A stretch of 64,000 bases of DNA, taken from the NCBI RefSeq assembly GCF_024172095.1, contig NZ_JAMZDX010000001.1, positions 896,001 to 960,000 of the forward strand. Direction: 5' to 3'. The notes beneath the pieces are model-generated. The model was not told the origin of the DNA. It saw only the letters and a program-made list of their open reading frames with translations, and made no database searches. Source of the stretch: Kitasatospora cinereorecta. Its GTDB lineage: Bacteria; Actinomycetota; Actinomycetes; Streptomycetales; Streptomycetaceae. The translations under genes and the position numbers were made by a program. This document shows, in pieces, positions 18,240 through 26,958 of this stretch (its first letter is position 1; each line of letters starts with the position of its first letter).

Positions 18240-19178
18240 CTAGGCGGCCGGGGCCTCGGGGTCGGGGAAGGTCTGCAGGGTCACGAAGACCACCCGGCGC
18301 GCGTCGCCGGCACCCTCGGTGCGGATCCGCACCCGCTGGCCGGGGCGGAGCAGGCGCAGCCCGCCCGCGTCGAAGGCCGCGGCGTCGAACGGCACCGGCG
18401 TGCCGTCGTCGAGCAGCACGGAACCCGTCCGGGTCGCGGGGTCGAAGGTGAACGCGGTGGCCTGCATGGCAGCAGCATATCGGGCCCCTGCCGGCGCCCC
18501 GGGCGAGCGGCCCGCCGCCAGCAGGGCGGCCGTGTGGACCCCGACGCCGAGCGCCAGGGCCTCCCTCAGGTCGGCCGCGGTGTCCACGTCCCGCCGGACC
18601 GACGGCACGTCCGGCAGCGCGAGTTCGGCGGCCCCGCCGGCGGCGTGGTCGCGCCGGGAGGTGGGCCCGAAGGCCGGCCGCAGCGCACTCCCGGGGAAGC
18701 AGGCGAGCAGCGTGGTGCCGGTGCCCGGCGCGTCCGGGAGGAAGGCCCGGCCGCCGGCCGGCACCGCGGCCAGCACCCGGGCGAGTTCGGCCGGCCGCAG
18801 CGCCGGCAGGTCCGCGGAGAGAGTGGCCACCGGCGCGTACGGGGCGAGTCGGCGCGCCCGGAGTGCACCGTGCGCCAGGGCGGGGTTGAGGCCGCCGCCC
18901 GGTTCGTCACCGACCACGGTGGCGCCCAGCGCGGCCAGCCGGGGTCCGGCGGTGGCGTCCCGGGTCACCACCAGCACCCGTTCCACCGCCGGGCAGGACA
19001 GCGCCGCCGCGACCGTGTCGAGCGCGAACGCCAGCGCCAGGTCGGGCCGGCGGGCGCCGGGGAAGCCGGCCAGCCGGCTCTTGGCCAGTTCGAGCGGCTT
19101 CACCGGCAGCACCAGCGACCAACCCGTGGCCGGGTCGGGCGGGAGGGTGCCGGTGGGGCGTACGGTGTCCTCTGTCAT
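18240..19178 (-). CDS. cofC: CofC-type guanylyltransferase fused to a C-terminal beta-rich domain
   Basis: A 312-residue protein. Residues about 18-215 resemble 2-phospho-L-lactate/PEP guanylyltransferase, the first committed step of coenzyme F420 synthesis: LVLPVKPLELAKSRL, VLVVTRDA, GGGLNPALAHG, TLSADLPALRPAEL and late Asp residues in RRDVDTAADL. Residues 238-312 (from MQATAFTFDP) look like a separate OB- or cold-shock-like beta domain with LDDGTPVPFDAAAF and LLRPGQRVRI. No stop separates the parts. The start is the ATG at 19178; an upstream TTG at 19187 is less likely. The internal ATG at 18467 could also give a 75-residue product. Confidence 0.85.
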   Translation of the reverse strand: MTEDTVRPTGTLPPDPATGWSLVLPVKPLELAKSRLAGFPGARRPDLALAFALDTVAAALSCPAVERVLVVTRDATAGPRLAALGATVVGDEPGGGLNPALAHGALRARRLAPYAPVATLSADLPALRPAELARVLAAVPAGGRAFLPDAPGTGTTLLACFPGSALRPAFGPTSRRDHAAGGAAELALPDVPSVRRDVDTAADLREALALGVGVHTAALLAAGRSPGAPAGARYAAAMQATAFTFDPATRTGSVLLDDGTPVPFDAAAFDAGGLRLLRPGQRVRIRTEGAGDARRVVFVTLQTFPDPEAPAA

Positions 19179-19402
19179 CGGCGCCAATTCTGGCGTCGGC
19201 TCCGACGTGCCGGCCAGCCCGGGCCCGCCGTCCCGCCCCGCGGTCGCGTGTGATCGGTCACCCTGTGCCGGGCCTTCGGCAGGGGCTGCTCGACAGGCGC
19301 TCCGTCCACGGGTGAGACTGTTCCGCGCTGGAGCCGCAGGTCGGACCCTGCGAGGAGAGACCGCGGCACCCCACGTGCCGCACCGGATGAGGAGGAGCTG
19401 GG

Positions 19403-20206
19403 GTGTCCCGCCGCTCTAACGCCAGGTTCGGCAATCCCGACTACGGAATCTGGTACCGCTTCGCGGCCGTGCTCGTGAAGCCGGTGACCAGGACCCTGGC
19501 GACGCGGGAGTGGCACGGCTGGGAGCACCTGCCCGAGAAGGGCGGGTTCATCGCCGCGGTGAACCACAACTCGATCATCGACCCGGTGTTCTACGCGCAC
19601 TGGCAGTACAACAGCGGCCGCCCGCCGCGGATACTCGGCAAGTCCTCGCTGTTCTCGATCCCGTTCATCGGCTTCATGCTGCGCAAGACCGGCCAGATCC
19701 CGGTGTTCCGCGAGTCGACCGACGCCGCCGTGGCCTTCCGCTCCGCGATCGACGCGATCGAGCGCGGCCAGTGCGTGCAGTTCTACCCCGAGGGAACGCT
19801 CACCCGTGACCCGGACCTGTGGCCGATGACCGGCAAGAGCGGCGCCGCCCGCGTCGCCCTGATGACCGGTGCGCCGGTCATCCCGGTCGCCCACTGGGGC
19901 GCGCACGAGATCATCCCGCCCTACGGGCGCGGCGGCGGCCCCAAGTACCGCCCCTTCCCGCGCCACAAGGTGACGGTGGCGGCCGGCCCGCCGGTCGACC
20001 TGAGCAAGTACCAGGGCAAGGAGATCACCGCCCAGGTCCTCAGGGAGGCCACCGAGGACATCATCGAGGCCATCACCGCCGTCCTGGAGGGGATCCGCGG
20101 CGAGCAGGCGCCGCCCGAGCGGTACGACATGCGCAAGGCCGCCCGCGAGCGCGCCGCCGTCGCCGAGGCCAAGAAGGACCGCGCCGCCGAGGAGGGCGGC
20201 CGATGA
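19403..20206 (+). CDS. plsC: 1-acyl-sn-glycerol-3-phosphate acyltransferase
   Basis: A 267-residue PlsC/LPLAT-family membrane-associated acyltransferase that makes phosphatidic acid. The catalytic H(X4)D motif is NHNSIID (residues 54-60), and the substrate motif is YPEGT (128-132) with APVIPVAHWG further on. The C-terminal 40 residues are charged and helical. The GTG at 19403 is preceded by GGAGGAG. It overlaps gpsA by four bases (ATGA), linking phospholipid acylation with glycerol-3-phosphate supply. Confidence 0.94.
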   Translation: MSRRSNARFGNPDYGIWYRFAAVLVKPVTRTLATREWHGWEHLPEKGGFIAAVNHNSIIDPVFYAHWQYNSGRPPRILGKSSLFSIPFIGFMLRKTGQIPVFRESTDAAVAFRSAIDAIERGQCVQFYPEGTLTRDPDLWPMTGKSGAARVALMTGAPVIPVAHWGAHEIIPPYGRGGGPKYRPFPRHKVTVAAGPPVDLSKYQGKEITAQVLREATEDIIEAITAVLEGIRGEQAPPERYDMRKAARERAAVAEAKKDRAAEEGGR

Positions 20207-21204
20207 CCCGCTGCGCCGTGATGGGCACCGGCTCCTGGGGCACCGCGTTCGCGATGATCCTGGCCGACGCCGGCTGCGAGGTGGTCCTGTGGGGCCGCCG
20301 CAAGGAACTGGTCGACGCGATCGACCGCGACCACGTCAACCCGGACTACCTGCCCGACCTCCGCCTGCCGGAGTCGATCCGGGCCACCACCGACCCCGCC
20401 GAGGCGCTGGCCGGCGCCGACTTCGCGGTGCTCTCGGTCCCCTCGCAGACGCTGCGCGACAACCTCGCCCGGTGGGCGCCGCTGCTCGGCCCGGAGACGG
20501 TCCTGGTCTCGCTGATGAAGGGCATCGAACTCGGCACCGCCAAGCGGATGAGCGAGGTGGTCCAGGAGGTCGCCGGGGTCGGCCCCGAGCGCGTCGTGGT
20601 GGTCAGCGGTCCCAACCTGGCCGGCGAGATCGCCAACCGGCAGCCCGCCGCCACCGTGGTCGCCTGCACCGACGAGGCGGTCGCCAAGCGCTTCCAGACC
20701 GCCTGCCACACCCCGTACTTCCGCCCGTACACCAACACCGACGTGATCGGCTGCGAGCTCGGCGGTGCGGTCAAGAACGTGATCGGCCTGGCGGTCGGCA
20801 TGGCCAATGGCATGGGCCTGGGCGACAACACCAAGGCCACCCTGATCACCCGGGGCCTGGCCGAGACCACCCGGCTGGGCCTCGCGCTCGGCGCCGACGC
20901 GCACACCTTCGCGGGCCTCGCCGGCATGGGCGACCTGGTCGCCACCTGCTCCTCGCCGCTGTCGCGCAACAACACCTTCGGCACCAACCTGGGCCGCGGC
21001 ATGACGCTGGCGGAGACCATCGCCGCAACCAGCCAGACCGCGGAGGGCGTCAAGTCCTGCGAGTCGGTCCTCGACCTCGCCCGGCGCAACGGGGTGGACA
21101 TGCCCATCGTCGAGGCCGTGGTCGACGTGGTCCACAACGGCCGGCCCACCCAGGAGGTGCTCAAGGGACTGATGGCCCGTTCGGCCAAGCCTGAGCGCCG
21201 GTGA
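20203..21204 (+). CDS. gpsA: Glycerol-3-phosphate dehydrogenase [NAD(P)+]
   Basis: A 333-residue enzyme reducing dihydroxyacetone phosphate to sn-glycerol-3-phosphate. The Rossmann motif GTGSWGTAFA lies at residues 8-17, the catalytic Lys in GAVKNVIGLAVG, and the C-terminal signature includes FAGLAGMGDLVATC. The ATG overlaps the plsC stop. The 29-base gap to ddl suggests one operon (plsC-gpsA-ddl). Confidence 0.97.
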   Translation: MTRCAVMGTGSWGTAFAMILADAGCEVVLWGRRKELVDAIDRDHVNPDYLPDLRLPESIRATTDPAEALAGADFAVLSVPSQTLRDNLARWAPLLGPETVLVSLMKGIELGTAKRMSEVVQEVAGVGPERVVVVSGPNLAGEIANRQPAATVVACTDEAVAKRFQTACHTPYFRPYTNTDVIGCELGGAVKNVIGLAVGMANGMGLGDNTKATLITRGLAETTRLGLALGADAHTFAGLAGMGDLVATCSSPLSRNNTFGTNLGRGMTLAETIAATSQTAEGVKSCESVLDLARRNGVDMPIVEAVVDVVHNGRPTQEVLKGLMARSAKPERR

Positions 21205-21233
21205 CCGAAAACGGACGGTAGTCTCAAATCGAT

Positions 21234-22376
21234 ATGAGCATCGAACAGACCTCCCCGAACCACGCGGCCAAGCCGCGCGTCGCGATCGTCTTCGGCGGCC
21301 GCAGCTCCGAGCACGCCATCTCGGTCTCCACGGCCGGCAGCGTGCTCAAGGCGATCGACCGGAGCAAGTACGAGGTGCTGCCGATCGGCATCACCCACGA
21401 GGGCCGCTGGGCGCTGGTCGCCGACGAGCCCGCCCGGATGTCCATCACCGACGGCAAGCTCCCCGACGTCGCCCAGGTGGCCGAGTCGGTCGAGGGCCAG
21501 GTCACGCTGCCGGTCTCGCCGGGCAACCGCGAGGTGGTCTGGAGCGAGCCCGGCAGCACCCCCAAGGTGCTCGGCGAGGTCGACGTCGTCCTGCCGCTGC
21601 TGCACGGCCCCTGGGGCGAGGACGGCACCCTGCAGGGCCTGCTGGAACTCTCCGGCGTCCCGTACGTCGGCTCCGGGGTGCTGGCCAGCGCGGTCGGCAT
21701 GGACAAGGAGTTCACCAAGCGGATCCTGGAGTCGCACGGCATCTTCGCCGGCACCTACACGGTCGTCCGCCCGCGCGAGTGGGAGACCGAGGAGGGCCGC
21801 GCCGCCGCCCGAGCCCGGATCGCCGAGCTCGGCCTGCCGCTGTTCGTGAAGCCCTGCCGGGCCGGCTCCTCCATGGGCATCACCAAGGTCAAGGACCTGG
21901 CCGACCTGGACGCCGCCGTCGAGGAGGCCCGCCGCCACGACCCGAAGATCATCGTGGAGCTCGGCGTCGAGGGCCGCGAGATCGAATGCGCCGTGCTGGA
22001 GTTCGAGGACGGCCCGCGGGCCAGCGTCCCGGCCGAGATCCACGTCGGCGGCGACTTCGAGTTCTACGACTTCGAGGCCAAGTACATCGACTCCTCCGAG
22101 GTCGAGATCCCGGCGAAGCTGACCGCGGACGAGACCGCCGAGATCCGCCGGCAGGCCGTCGCCGCCTTCGAGGCGCTCGGCTGCGAGGGCCTCGCCCGGG
22201 TCGACTTCTTCCTGCTGAACGACGGCCGGTGGATGGTCAACGAGATCAACACCATGCCCGGCTTCACGCCGATCTCCGCCTACCCCAAGATGTGGGAGGC
22301 CAGCGGGCTGTCGTACGCGGAGCTGATCGACCGGCTGCTGGGCGCTGCGCTGCGACGCTCCACGGGTCTGCGCTGA
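21234..22376 (+). CDS. ddl: D-alanine--D-alanine ligase
   Basis: A 380-residue ATP-grasp ligase making D-Ala-D-Ala for peptidoglycan. Landmarks are FGGRSSEHAIS at the N-terminus, LPLLHGPWGEDGTLQG, FVKPCRAGSSMGITK in the ATP-grasp domain and the metal-binding NEINTMPGFT near the end. The ATG at 21234 has no strong ribosome site and may rely on coupling to gpsA. A repeat-family hairpin follows eight bases after the stop. Confidence 0.97.
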   Translation: MSIEQTSPNHAAKPRVAIVFGGRSSEHAISVSTAGSVLKAIDRSKYEVLPIGITHEGRWALVADEPARMSITDGKLPDVAQVAESVEGQVTLPVSPGNREVVWSEPGSTPKVLGEVDVVLPLLHGPWGEDGTLQGLLELSGVPYVGSGVLASAVGMDKEFTKRILESHGIFAGTYTVVRPREWETEEGRAAARARIAELGLPLFVKPCRAGSSMGITKVKDLADLDAAVEEARRHDPKIIVELGVEGREIECAVLEFEDGPRASVPAEIHVGGDFEFYDFEAKYIDSSEVEIPAKLTADETAEIRRQAVAAFEALGCEGLARVDFFLLNDGRWMVNEINTMPGFTPISAYPKMWEASGLSYAELIDRLLGAALRRSTGLR

Positions 22377-22382
22377 CCACTG

Positions 22383-22424
22383 AGGGGCGCGGGGAACTGC
22401 GCGACCGGAGTTCCCCGCGCCCCT
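22383..22424. repeat. GGGGCGCGGGGAAC palindromic repeat, copy A (terminator-like)
   Basis: AGGGGCGCGGGGAAC, a 12-base loop and GTTCCCCGCGCCCCT form a 15-bp perfect stem between the convergent ddl and DUF3515 genes. The loop TGCGCGACCGGA matches the inner arm of the longer copies at 26333, 31433 and 45566. Confidence 0.85.
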
Positions 22425-22434
22425 GGTGGTTGGC

Positions 22435-22938
22435 CTACAGCCCGTCCGGAATGGTGGCCGTGATCGCGTCCGTCAGTGAGGACAGCGGGTCGATGTAGTT
22501 CGGGTAGGCGCCCTTGGGGACGTCGATCTCGACGTACGCCTTGCGGAGCGTGGTGACGAACAGGTAGCCGCCGTTGCCGTCCGGGCCCATGCCGAACTGG
22601 ACGCCGTTGACCTCGGGGGAGTTCTTCAGCGGGTCGTCGTCCAGGTAGGACGGCCGCTCGATGCCGCAGCGCAGCACCGTCCGCGGCGAGGAGCCCCATG
22701 CGGCGGTGTACGGCGACGCGGGGGAGGGGTCCTCGCGGTGGTGGCCGAGCACGTCGGCGGGCAGCGCCCGGTCGAGCGCCTGGCAGTAGCCGGCCGCGGC
22801 GGGCGAGGGCTGCGGCGGGGTGACGTCCGCGGGAGCGGACCACGCGGCGGCGACCAGGACCGTGCAGCCCAGCAGGACGGCCGGCGGCGCCAGCCATCGC
22901 ACGGGCGCGGGCAGCTTGCTCAGAACGGTTCGGACCAC
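22435..22938 (-). CDS. DUF3515 family membrane-anchored protein
   Basis: A 167-residue DUF3515 protein. One N-terminal hydrophobic segment (about residues 14-33, WLAPPAVLLGCTVLVAAAW) acts as an anchor or uncleaved signal. An extracellular domain follows, with two Cys (YCQALDRALP and VLRCGIERP) that may pair. The GTG at 22938 begins MVRTVLSKL. Function is unknown. In related genomes it commonly neighbours thiL and the Lrp-domain gene, as here. Confidence 0.85.
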   Translation of the reverse strand: MVRTVLSKLPAPVRWLAPPAVLLGCTVLVAAAWSAPADVTPPQPSPAAAGYCQALDRALPADVLGHHREDPSPASPYTAAWGSSPRTVLRCGIERPSYLDDDPLKNSPEVNGVQFGMGPDGNGGYLFVTTLRKAYVEIDVPKGAYPNYIDPLSSLTDAITATIPDGL

Positions 22939-22958
22939 CCGCCGATGGTAACCGGGCC

Positions 22959-23192
22959 TTACAGGCGCACCACCGGACAGGTCAGCGTCCTGGTGATGCC
23001 CTCGACCTGCTGGACCTGCGCCACGACCAGGCGGCCCAGGTCGTCGATGGAGTCGGCCTCCGCGCGCACGATCACGTCGTACGGGCCGGTGACGTCCTCG
23101 GCGGTGACCACGCCGGGGATCTTGGTGATGGACTCCGCCACCGCGGTGGCCTTGCCCACTTCGGTCTGGATCAGGATGTACGCCTGTACCAC
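22959..23192 (-). CDS. Stand-alone Lrp/AsnC ligand-binding (RAM) domain protein
   Basis: A 77-residue protein consisting only of the ligand-binding/oligomerisation domain of Lrp/AsnC regulators (VQAYILIQTEVGKATAVAE, then VTGPYDVIVRAEADS). There is no DNA-binding helix-turn-helix. The GTG at 23192 has GGAGG seven bases upstream. It probably senses an amino acid or modifies a full-length Lrp partner. It lies 20 bases upstream of the DUF3515 gene and is likely co-transcribed with it. Confidence 0.9.
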   Translation of the reverse strand: MVQAYILIQTEVGKATAVAESITKIPGVVTAEDVTGPYDVIVRAEADSIDDLGRLVVAQVQQVEGITRTLTCPVVRL

Positions 23193-23356
23193 GGGAGACC
23201 TCCAGGCGGCAGGGGTGGGTGGACCGGCCAGCGGTCTGATCACCACGCTACCGCGCCAGGGGGTGAGGAGGGGAGACATCTGCACGGACGGAAGGCGTAC
23301 GCTGCGCGGCGGGGGCGCGCGCGCCCACTCGACACGTTGACTCGGGAGGACGGCAG

Positions 23357-24325
23357 ATGCAGGGGACCGTGGGCGAGCTCGGTGAGTTCGGCCTCATCCG
23401 GGAGCTGACCGCCCGGCTGCCGCTGACCCCGGCCGTGGATCTCGGCCCGGGGGACGACGCCGCCGTGGTGAAGGCGCCCGACGGCCGGGTGGTGGCCACC
23501 ACCGACGTACTGATCGAGGGCCGGCACTTCCGCCGCGACTGGTCCACCGCCTACGACGTCGGCCGCAAGTCGGCGGCGCAGAACCTGGCCGACGTCGCCG
23601 CCATGGGCGCGGTGCCGACCGCGCTGCTGCTCGGCCTGGTCGCCCCCGCGGACCTGCCCACCACCTGGGCGACCGAGCTGATGGACGGTCTGCGCGACGA
23701 GTGCCAGGTCGCCGGGGCCACCGTGGTCGGCGGCGACGTGGTCCGCGGCGACACCATCACCCTGGCCATCACCGCGCTGGGCGACCTCCAGGGCCGCGCC
23801 CCGGTGGTCCGCTCCGGGGCCGGGGTCGGCGACGTGGTCGCGGTGACCGGCTGGCTGGGCTGGTCGGCGGCCGGGCTGACCGTGCTGCAGCGCGGCTTCC
23901 GCTCGCCGCGCGCCTTCGTCGAGGCGCACCGCCGCCCCGAGCCGCCGTACCACGCCGGTCCGGCTGGCGCCGACCTCGGCGCCACCGCGATGGTGGACGT
24001 CAGCGACGGGCTGGTGGCCGACCTCGGCCACGTCGCCAGGGCCAGCGGGGTCGACATCGACCTGCACGCGGCGGACTTCGACGTCCCGGCGCAGATGGCG
24101 GACATCGGCCAGGCGGTCGGCGTGGACCCGCTGGTCTGGGTGCTCTCCGGCGGCGAGGACCACGCGATCGTGGCCACCTTCCCGAAGACGGTCCAGCTGC
24201 CGGCGCGCTGGCGGGTGGTCGGCGAGGTGGTCCGTACCGCCAACCCGGCCCGCGGCGGTCGGGTCACCGTCGACGGCGCCCCCTGGGACCGGGCGGGCGG
24301 CTGGGACCACTTCGGCGCCGAGTAG
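23357..24325 (+). CDS. thiL: Thiamine-monophosphate kinase
   Basis: A 322-residue ThiL of the PurM/AIR-synthase fold, phosphorylating thiamine monophosphate to the diphosphate. Motifs are DLGPGDDAAVV near the N-terminus, TTDVLIEGRHF, VGGDVVRGD and DVSDGLVADLGH, followed by LSGGEDHAI. The ATG at 23357 follows GGGAGGAC. It is separated from thiD by a phosphofructokinase gene. Confidence 0.96.
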   Translation: MQGTVGELGEFGLIRELTARLPLTPAVDLGPGDDAAVVKAPDGRVVATTDVLIEGRHFRRDWSTAYDVGRKSAAQNLADVAAMGAVPTALLLGLVAPADLPTTWATELMDGLRDECQVAGATVVGGDVVRGDTITLAITALGDLQGRAPVVRSGAGVGDVVAVTGWLGWSAAGLTVLQRGFRSPRAFVEAHRRPEPPYHAGPAGADLGATAMVDVSDGLVADLGHVARASGVDIDLHAADFDVPAQMADIGQAVGVDPLVWVLSGGEDHAIVATFPKTVQLPARWRVVGEVVRTANPARGGRVTVDGAPWDRAGGWDHFGAE

Positions 24326-24477
24326 CCCCGGGCGCGGTGGCGCGCTGACGGCTTCCGGGACCCGCCGAACGCGTACGCTTGCGCTGTCGGGAGGACCGGT
24401 TTGTCCGGATCGCCCGGTTGTTCGGTTCCATCCACCGGAGGTGCCCGGCGCCTCCGCACCGGGAGAGCGCAGCCACC

Positions 24478-25503
24478 ATGCGAATCGGCGTCCTGACCAG
24501 CGGGGGAGACTGCCCGGGCCTCAACGCGGTGATCCGATCCGTGGTGCACCGCGGGACCGACGTCCACGGCGACGAGATCCTCGGCCTGGAGGACGGTTTC
24601 CTCGGCCTGCTCGAAGGCCGCGCCCGGCCCGTCTCGCACGACGACGTCACCGGCCTGCTCACCCTCGGCGGCACCATCCTGGGCTCCGCCCGGGTCAAGC
24701 GCGACCGGATCCGCTGGGCGGTCGACAACGCCCAGCGGCTCGCCCGCGAACTCGGCATCGACGCGCTGATCGCGATCGGCGGCGAGGGCACGCTCACCGC
24801 CGCCAAGCTGTTCAGCGACGCCGGACTCCCGGTGGTCGCCGTCCCCAAGACCATCGACAACGACATCGACGCCACCGACGTCACCTTCGGCTTCGACACC
24901 GCCGTCCACGTCGCCACCGAGGCGATCGACCGGCTGAAGACCACCGCCGAGTCCCACCAGCGGGTGATGGTGGTCGAGCTGATGGGCCGCCACACCGGCT
25001 GGATCACCCTCACCGCCGGGGTGGCCGGCGGCGCGCACGGCATCCTCATCCCGGAGAAGCCGTTCGACATCGAGGCGGTCGCCCGGATGGTCGAGGAACG
25101 CTTCCGGCGCGGCAAGAAGTTCGCCATCATCGCCGTCGCCGAGGGCGCCCAGCCGATGCCCGGCACCCTCCGCTTCGAACACGGCCAGCTCGACCAGTAC
25201 GGCCACCAGACCTTCGGCGGGATCGGCAACCGGCTCGCCAACGAACTCGAGGACATCCTCGGCACCGAGGCCCGGCCGGTCATCCTCGGCCACACCCAGC
25301 GCGGCGGGATCCCCACCGCCCGCGACCGGGTACTCGCCACCCGGTTCGGCTGGCACGCGGTGGAGGCCGTCCACAAGGGAGCCTTCGGCCACTTCACCGC
25401 CCTGCGCGGCAACGAGATCCAGCTCGTCCCGCTCGCCGACGCGGTCGTCCGACTCAAGACCGTCCCCCCGGACCGCTGGGCGGAATCCGAAGCCGTCCTG
25501 TGA
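24478..25503 (+). CDS. pfkA: 6-phosphofructokinase, ATP-dependent type
   Basis: A 341-residue phosphofructokinase of the actinobacterial (group III) type. Landmarks are TSGGDCPGLNAVIR, GGEGTLTAA, PKTIDNDI and MGRHTGWITL, then GHTQRGGIPTARDR. Gly, not Asp, follows the GGE, which in this family predicts ATP rather than pyrophosphate as phosphoryl donor, although the Lys of PKTIDND is shared with PPi enzymes. The ATG at 24478 is the natural start. Streptomycetes carry several pfkA paralogues. This one lies between thiL and thiD and 23 bases from the latter. Confidence 0.95.
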   Translation: MRIGVLTSGGDCPGLNAVIRSVVHRGTDVHGDEILGLEDGFLGLLEGRARPVSHDDVTGLLTLGGTILGSARVKRDRIRWAVDNAQRLARELGIDALIAIGGEGTLTAAKLFSDAGLPVVAVPKTIDNDIDATDVTFGFDTAVHVATEAIDRLKTTAESHQRVMVVELMGRHTGWITLTAGVAGGAHGILIPEKPFDIEAVARMVEERFRRGKKFAIIAVAEGAQPMPGTLRFEHGQLDQYGHQTFGGIGNRLANELEDILGTEARPVILGHTQRGGIPTARDRVLATRFGWHAVEAVHKGAFGHFTALRGNEIQLVPLADAVVRLKTVPPDRWAESEAVL

Positions 25504-25526
25504 CGCGGCTCGGCTAGGTTGGGGCC

Positions 25527-26324
25527 ATGGTTTCGACAGCTCCCCCCCGTGTGCTCACCGTCGCCGGTTCGGACAGCGGCGGTGGCGCCGGGATCCAGGC
25601 CGACCTCAAGGCCATGCTCGCCCTCGGCGTCCACGGCATGAGCGTGATCACCGCCGTCACCGCGCAGAACTCGCTCGGCGTCCAGGGCTACTGGGAGCTC
25701 CCCGCCGAAGCCGTCCGGGCCCAGTTCCGCAGCGTGGTCGACGACATCGGCGTCCAGGCCGTCAAGACCGGCATGCTCGCCTCGATCCAACTGGTCGAGA
25801 CCGTCTCCGAACTCCTCGCCGGAGTCGACGCCCCCGTCGTCGTCGACCCGGTCGGCGTCTCCAAGCACGGCGACCCGCTGCTCGCCGCCGACGCCGTCAC
25901 GACCGTCCGCGAGCGCCTGCTGCCCGTCGCCACCCTCGCCACCCCCAACCTGCACGAGGTGACCCAGCTCACCGGCCTGGTCGTCGAGGGGGAGGACCGC
26001 ATGCGGGACGCCGCCAAGGCGCTGCTCGACCTCGGACCGCAGTGGGTGCTCGTCAAGGGCGGCCACCTGGCCGGCGACGCCGCCGACCTGCTGCTCGGCG
26101 CCGACGGCGAGGAGCACTGGTACCGCGCCCCGCGCTACGACAACCGCCACACCCACGGCACCGGCTGCACGCTCGCCAGCTCGATCGCGGCGCAGCTCGC
26201 CAAGGGCGACACCATGCCGGACGCCGTGGCGGCGGCGAAGGAGTACATCACCGGTGCCATCCGGCACGGCTTCGCCCTGGGCGCCGGCATCGGCCCCGTG
26301 GACCACGCCTGGCGCTGGCGCTGA
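25527..26324 (+). CDS. thiD: Hydroxymethylpyrimidine/phosphomethylpyrimidine kinase
   Basis: A 265-residue ribokinase-fold kinase phosphorylating HMP and HMP-P in thiamine synthesis. Motifs include [43 protein letters not shown] and the anion-hole element [14 protein letters not shown] with the catalytic Asp replaced by Cys-Thr context as usual in ThiD. The ATG at 25527 lies 23 bases after pfkA. A repeat-family hairpin follows the stop. Confidence 0.95.
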   Translation: MVSTAPPRVLTVAGSDSGGGAGIQADLKAMLALGVHGMSVITAVTAQNSLGVQGYWELPAEAVRAQFRSVVDDIGVQAVKTGMLASIQLVETVSELLAGVDAPVVVDPVGVSKHGDPLLAADAVTTVRERLLPVATLATPNLHEVTQLTGLVVEGEDRMRDAAKALLDLGPQWVLVKGGHLAGDAADLLLGADGEEHWYRAPRYDNRHTHGTGCTLASSIAAQLAKGDTMPDAVAAAKEYITGAIRHGFALGAGIGPVDHAWRWR

Positions 26325-26332
26325 CCACAAAA

Positions 26333-26408
26333 AGGGGCGCGGGGAACTGCGCGACCAGCCATGCACTCACGTGGAGCGGTGGCTGGTCGCGCAGTTCCCC
26401 GCGCCCCT
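26333..26408. repeat. GGGGCGCGGGGAAC palindromic repeat, copy B (29-bp stem)
   Basis: AGGGGCGCGGGGAACTGCGC continues through GACCAGCCA to form a perfect 29-bp stem with its complement at 26380-26408, around an 18-base loop. It lies between the convergent thiD and rpmB genes, so it can terminate both. Confidence 0.9.
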
Positions 26409-26479
26409 GGGTACACCAAAACAGCCGACCGCCCGAGGGCGAATCGGCTGTCCGGAGGACCGGCGTACCGGTCTGCGCG

Positions 26480-26665
26480 TCAGCGCGAGACCTTACCGGC
26501 CTTGATGCACGAGGTGCAGACGTTGAGCCGCTTCGGCGTCCGCCCAATCACAGCACGCACCCGCTGAATGTTGGGGTTCCAACGACGGGAGGTACGGCGG
26601 TGCGAGTGGGAGATGCTGTTGCCGAAGCCCGGCCCCTTGCCGCAGACGTCGCAGTTGGCAGCCAC
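26480..26665 (-). CDS. rpmB: 50S ribosomal protein L28 (zinc-binding form)
   Basis: A 61-residue L28 ([20 protein letters not shown] start). CDVC and CTSC provide four cysteines for zinc, so this is the C+ paralogue. Streptomycetes usually have a cysteine-free copy under Zur control as well. The GTG at 26665 has GGAG nine bases upstream. It is divergent from the DAK2-domain gene. Confidence 0.97.
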   Translation of the reverse strand: MAANCDVCGKGPGFGNSISHSHRRTSRRWNPNIQRVRAVIGRTPKRLNVCTSCIKAGKVSR

Positions 26666-26958
26666 AGGAGTCACTCCAAGACTTCAGATCAGTTACTTTC
26701 GGAAACCCCGGCTGAGCCCCCCGGCACCACTCACGTGGGCCGGATCGGATCAAGGGGTGAGCCCGGGTTGTTCCAGGCAACCGGGAGAGCATACAACGGA
26801 CGCTCCCGCCCAACGAAACTACCACGCCCGGGCCCGTGATCGTCTCCGACCTGGGCTCCTGGCGGCGCGGGCAGCGCTCCCGCACCGATAACCTGCCAGC
26901 ATCGCCCTAGCCACCGCGTCCCGTCGCGTTCCCGTGGCGTTCACCCGGAGGAGACCTG

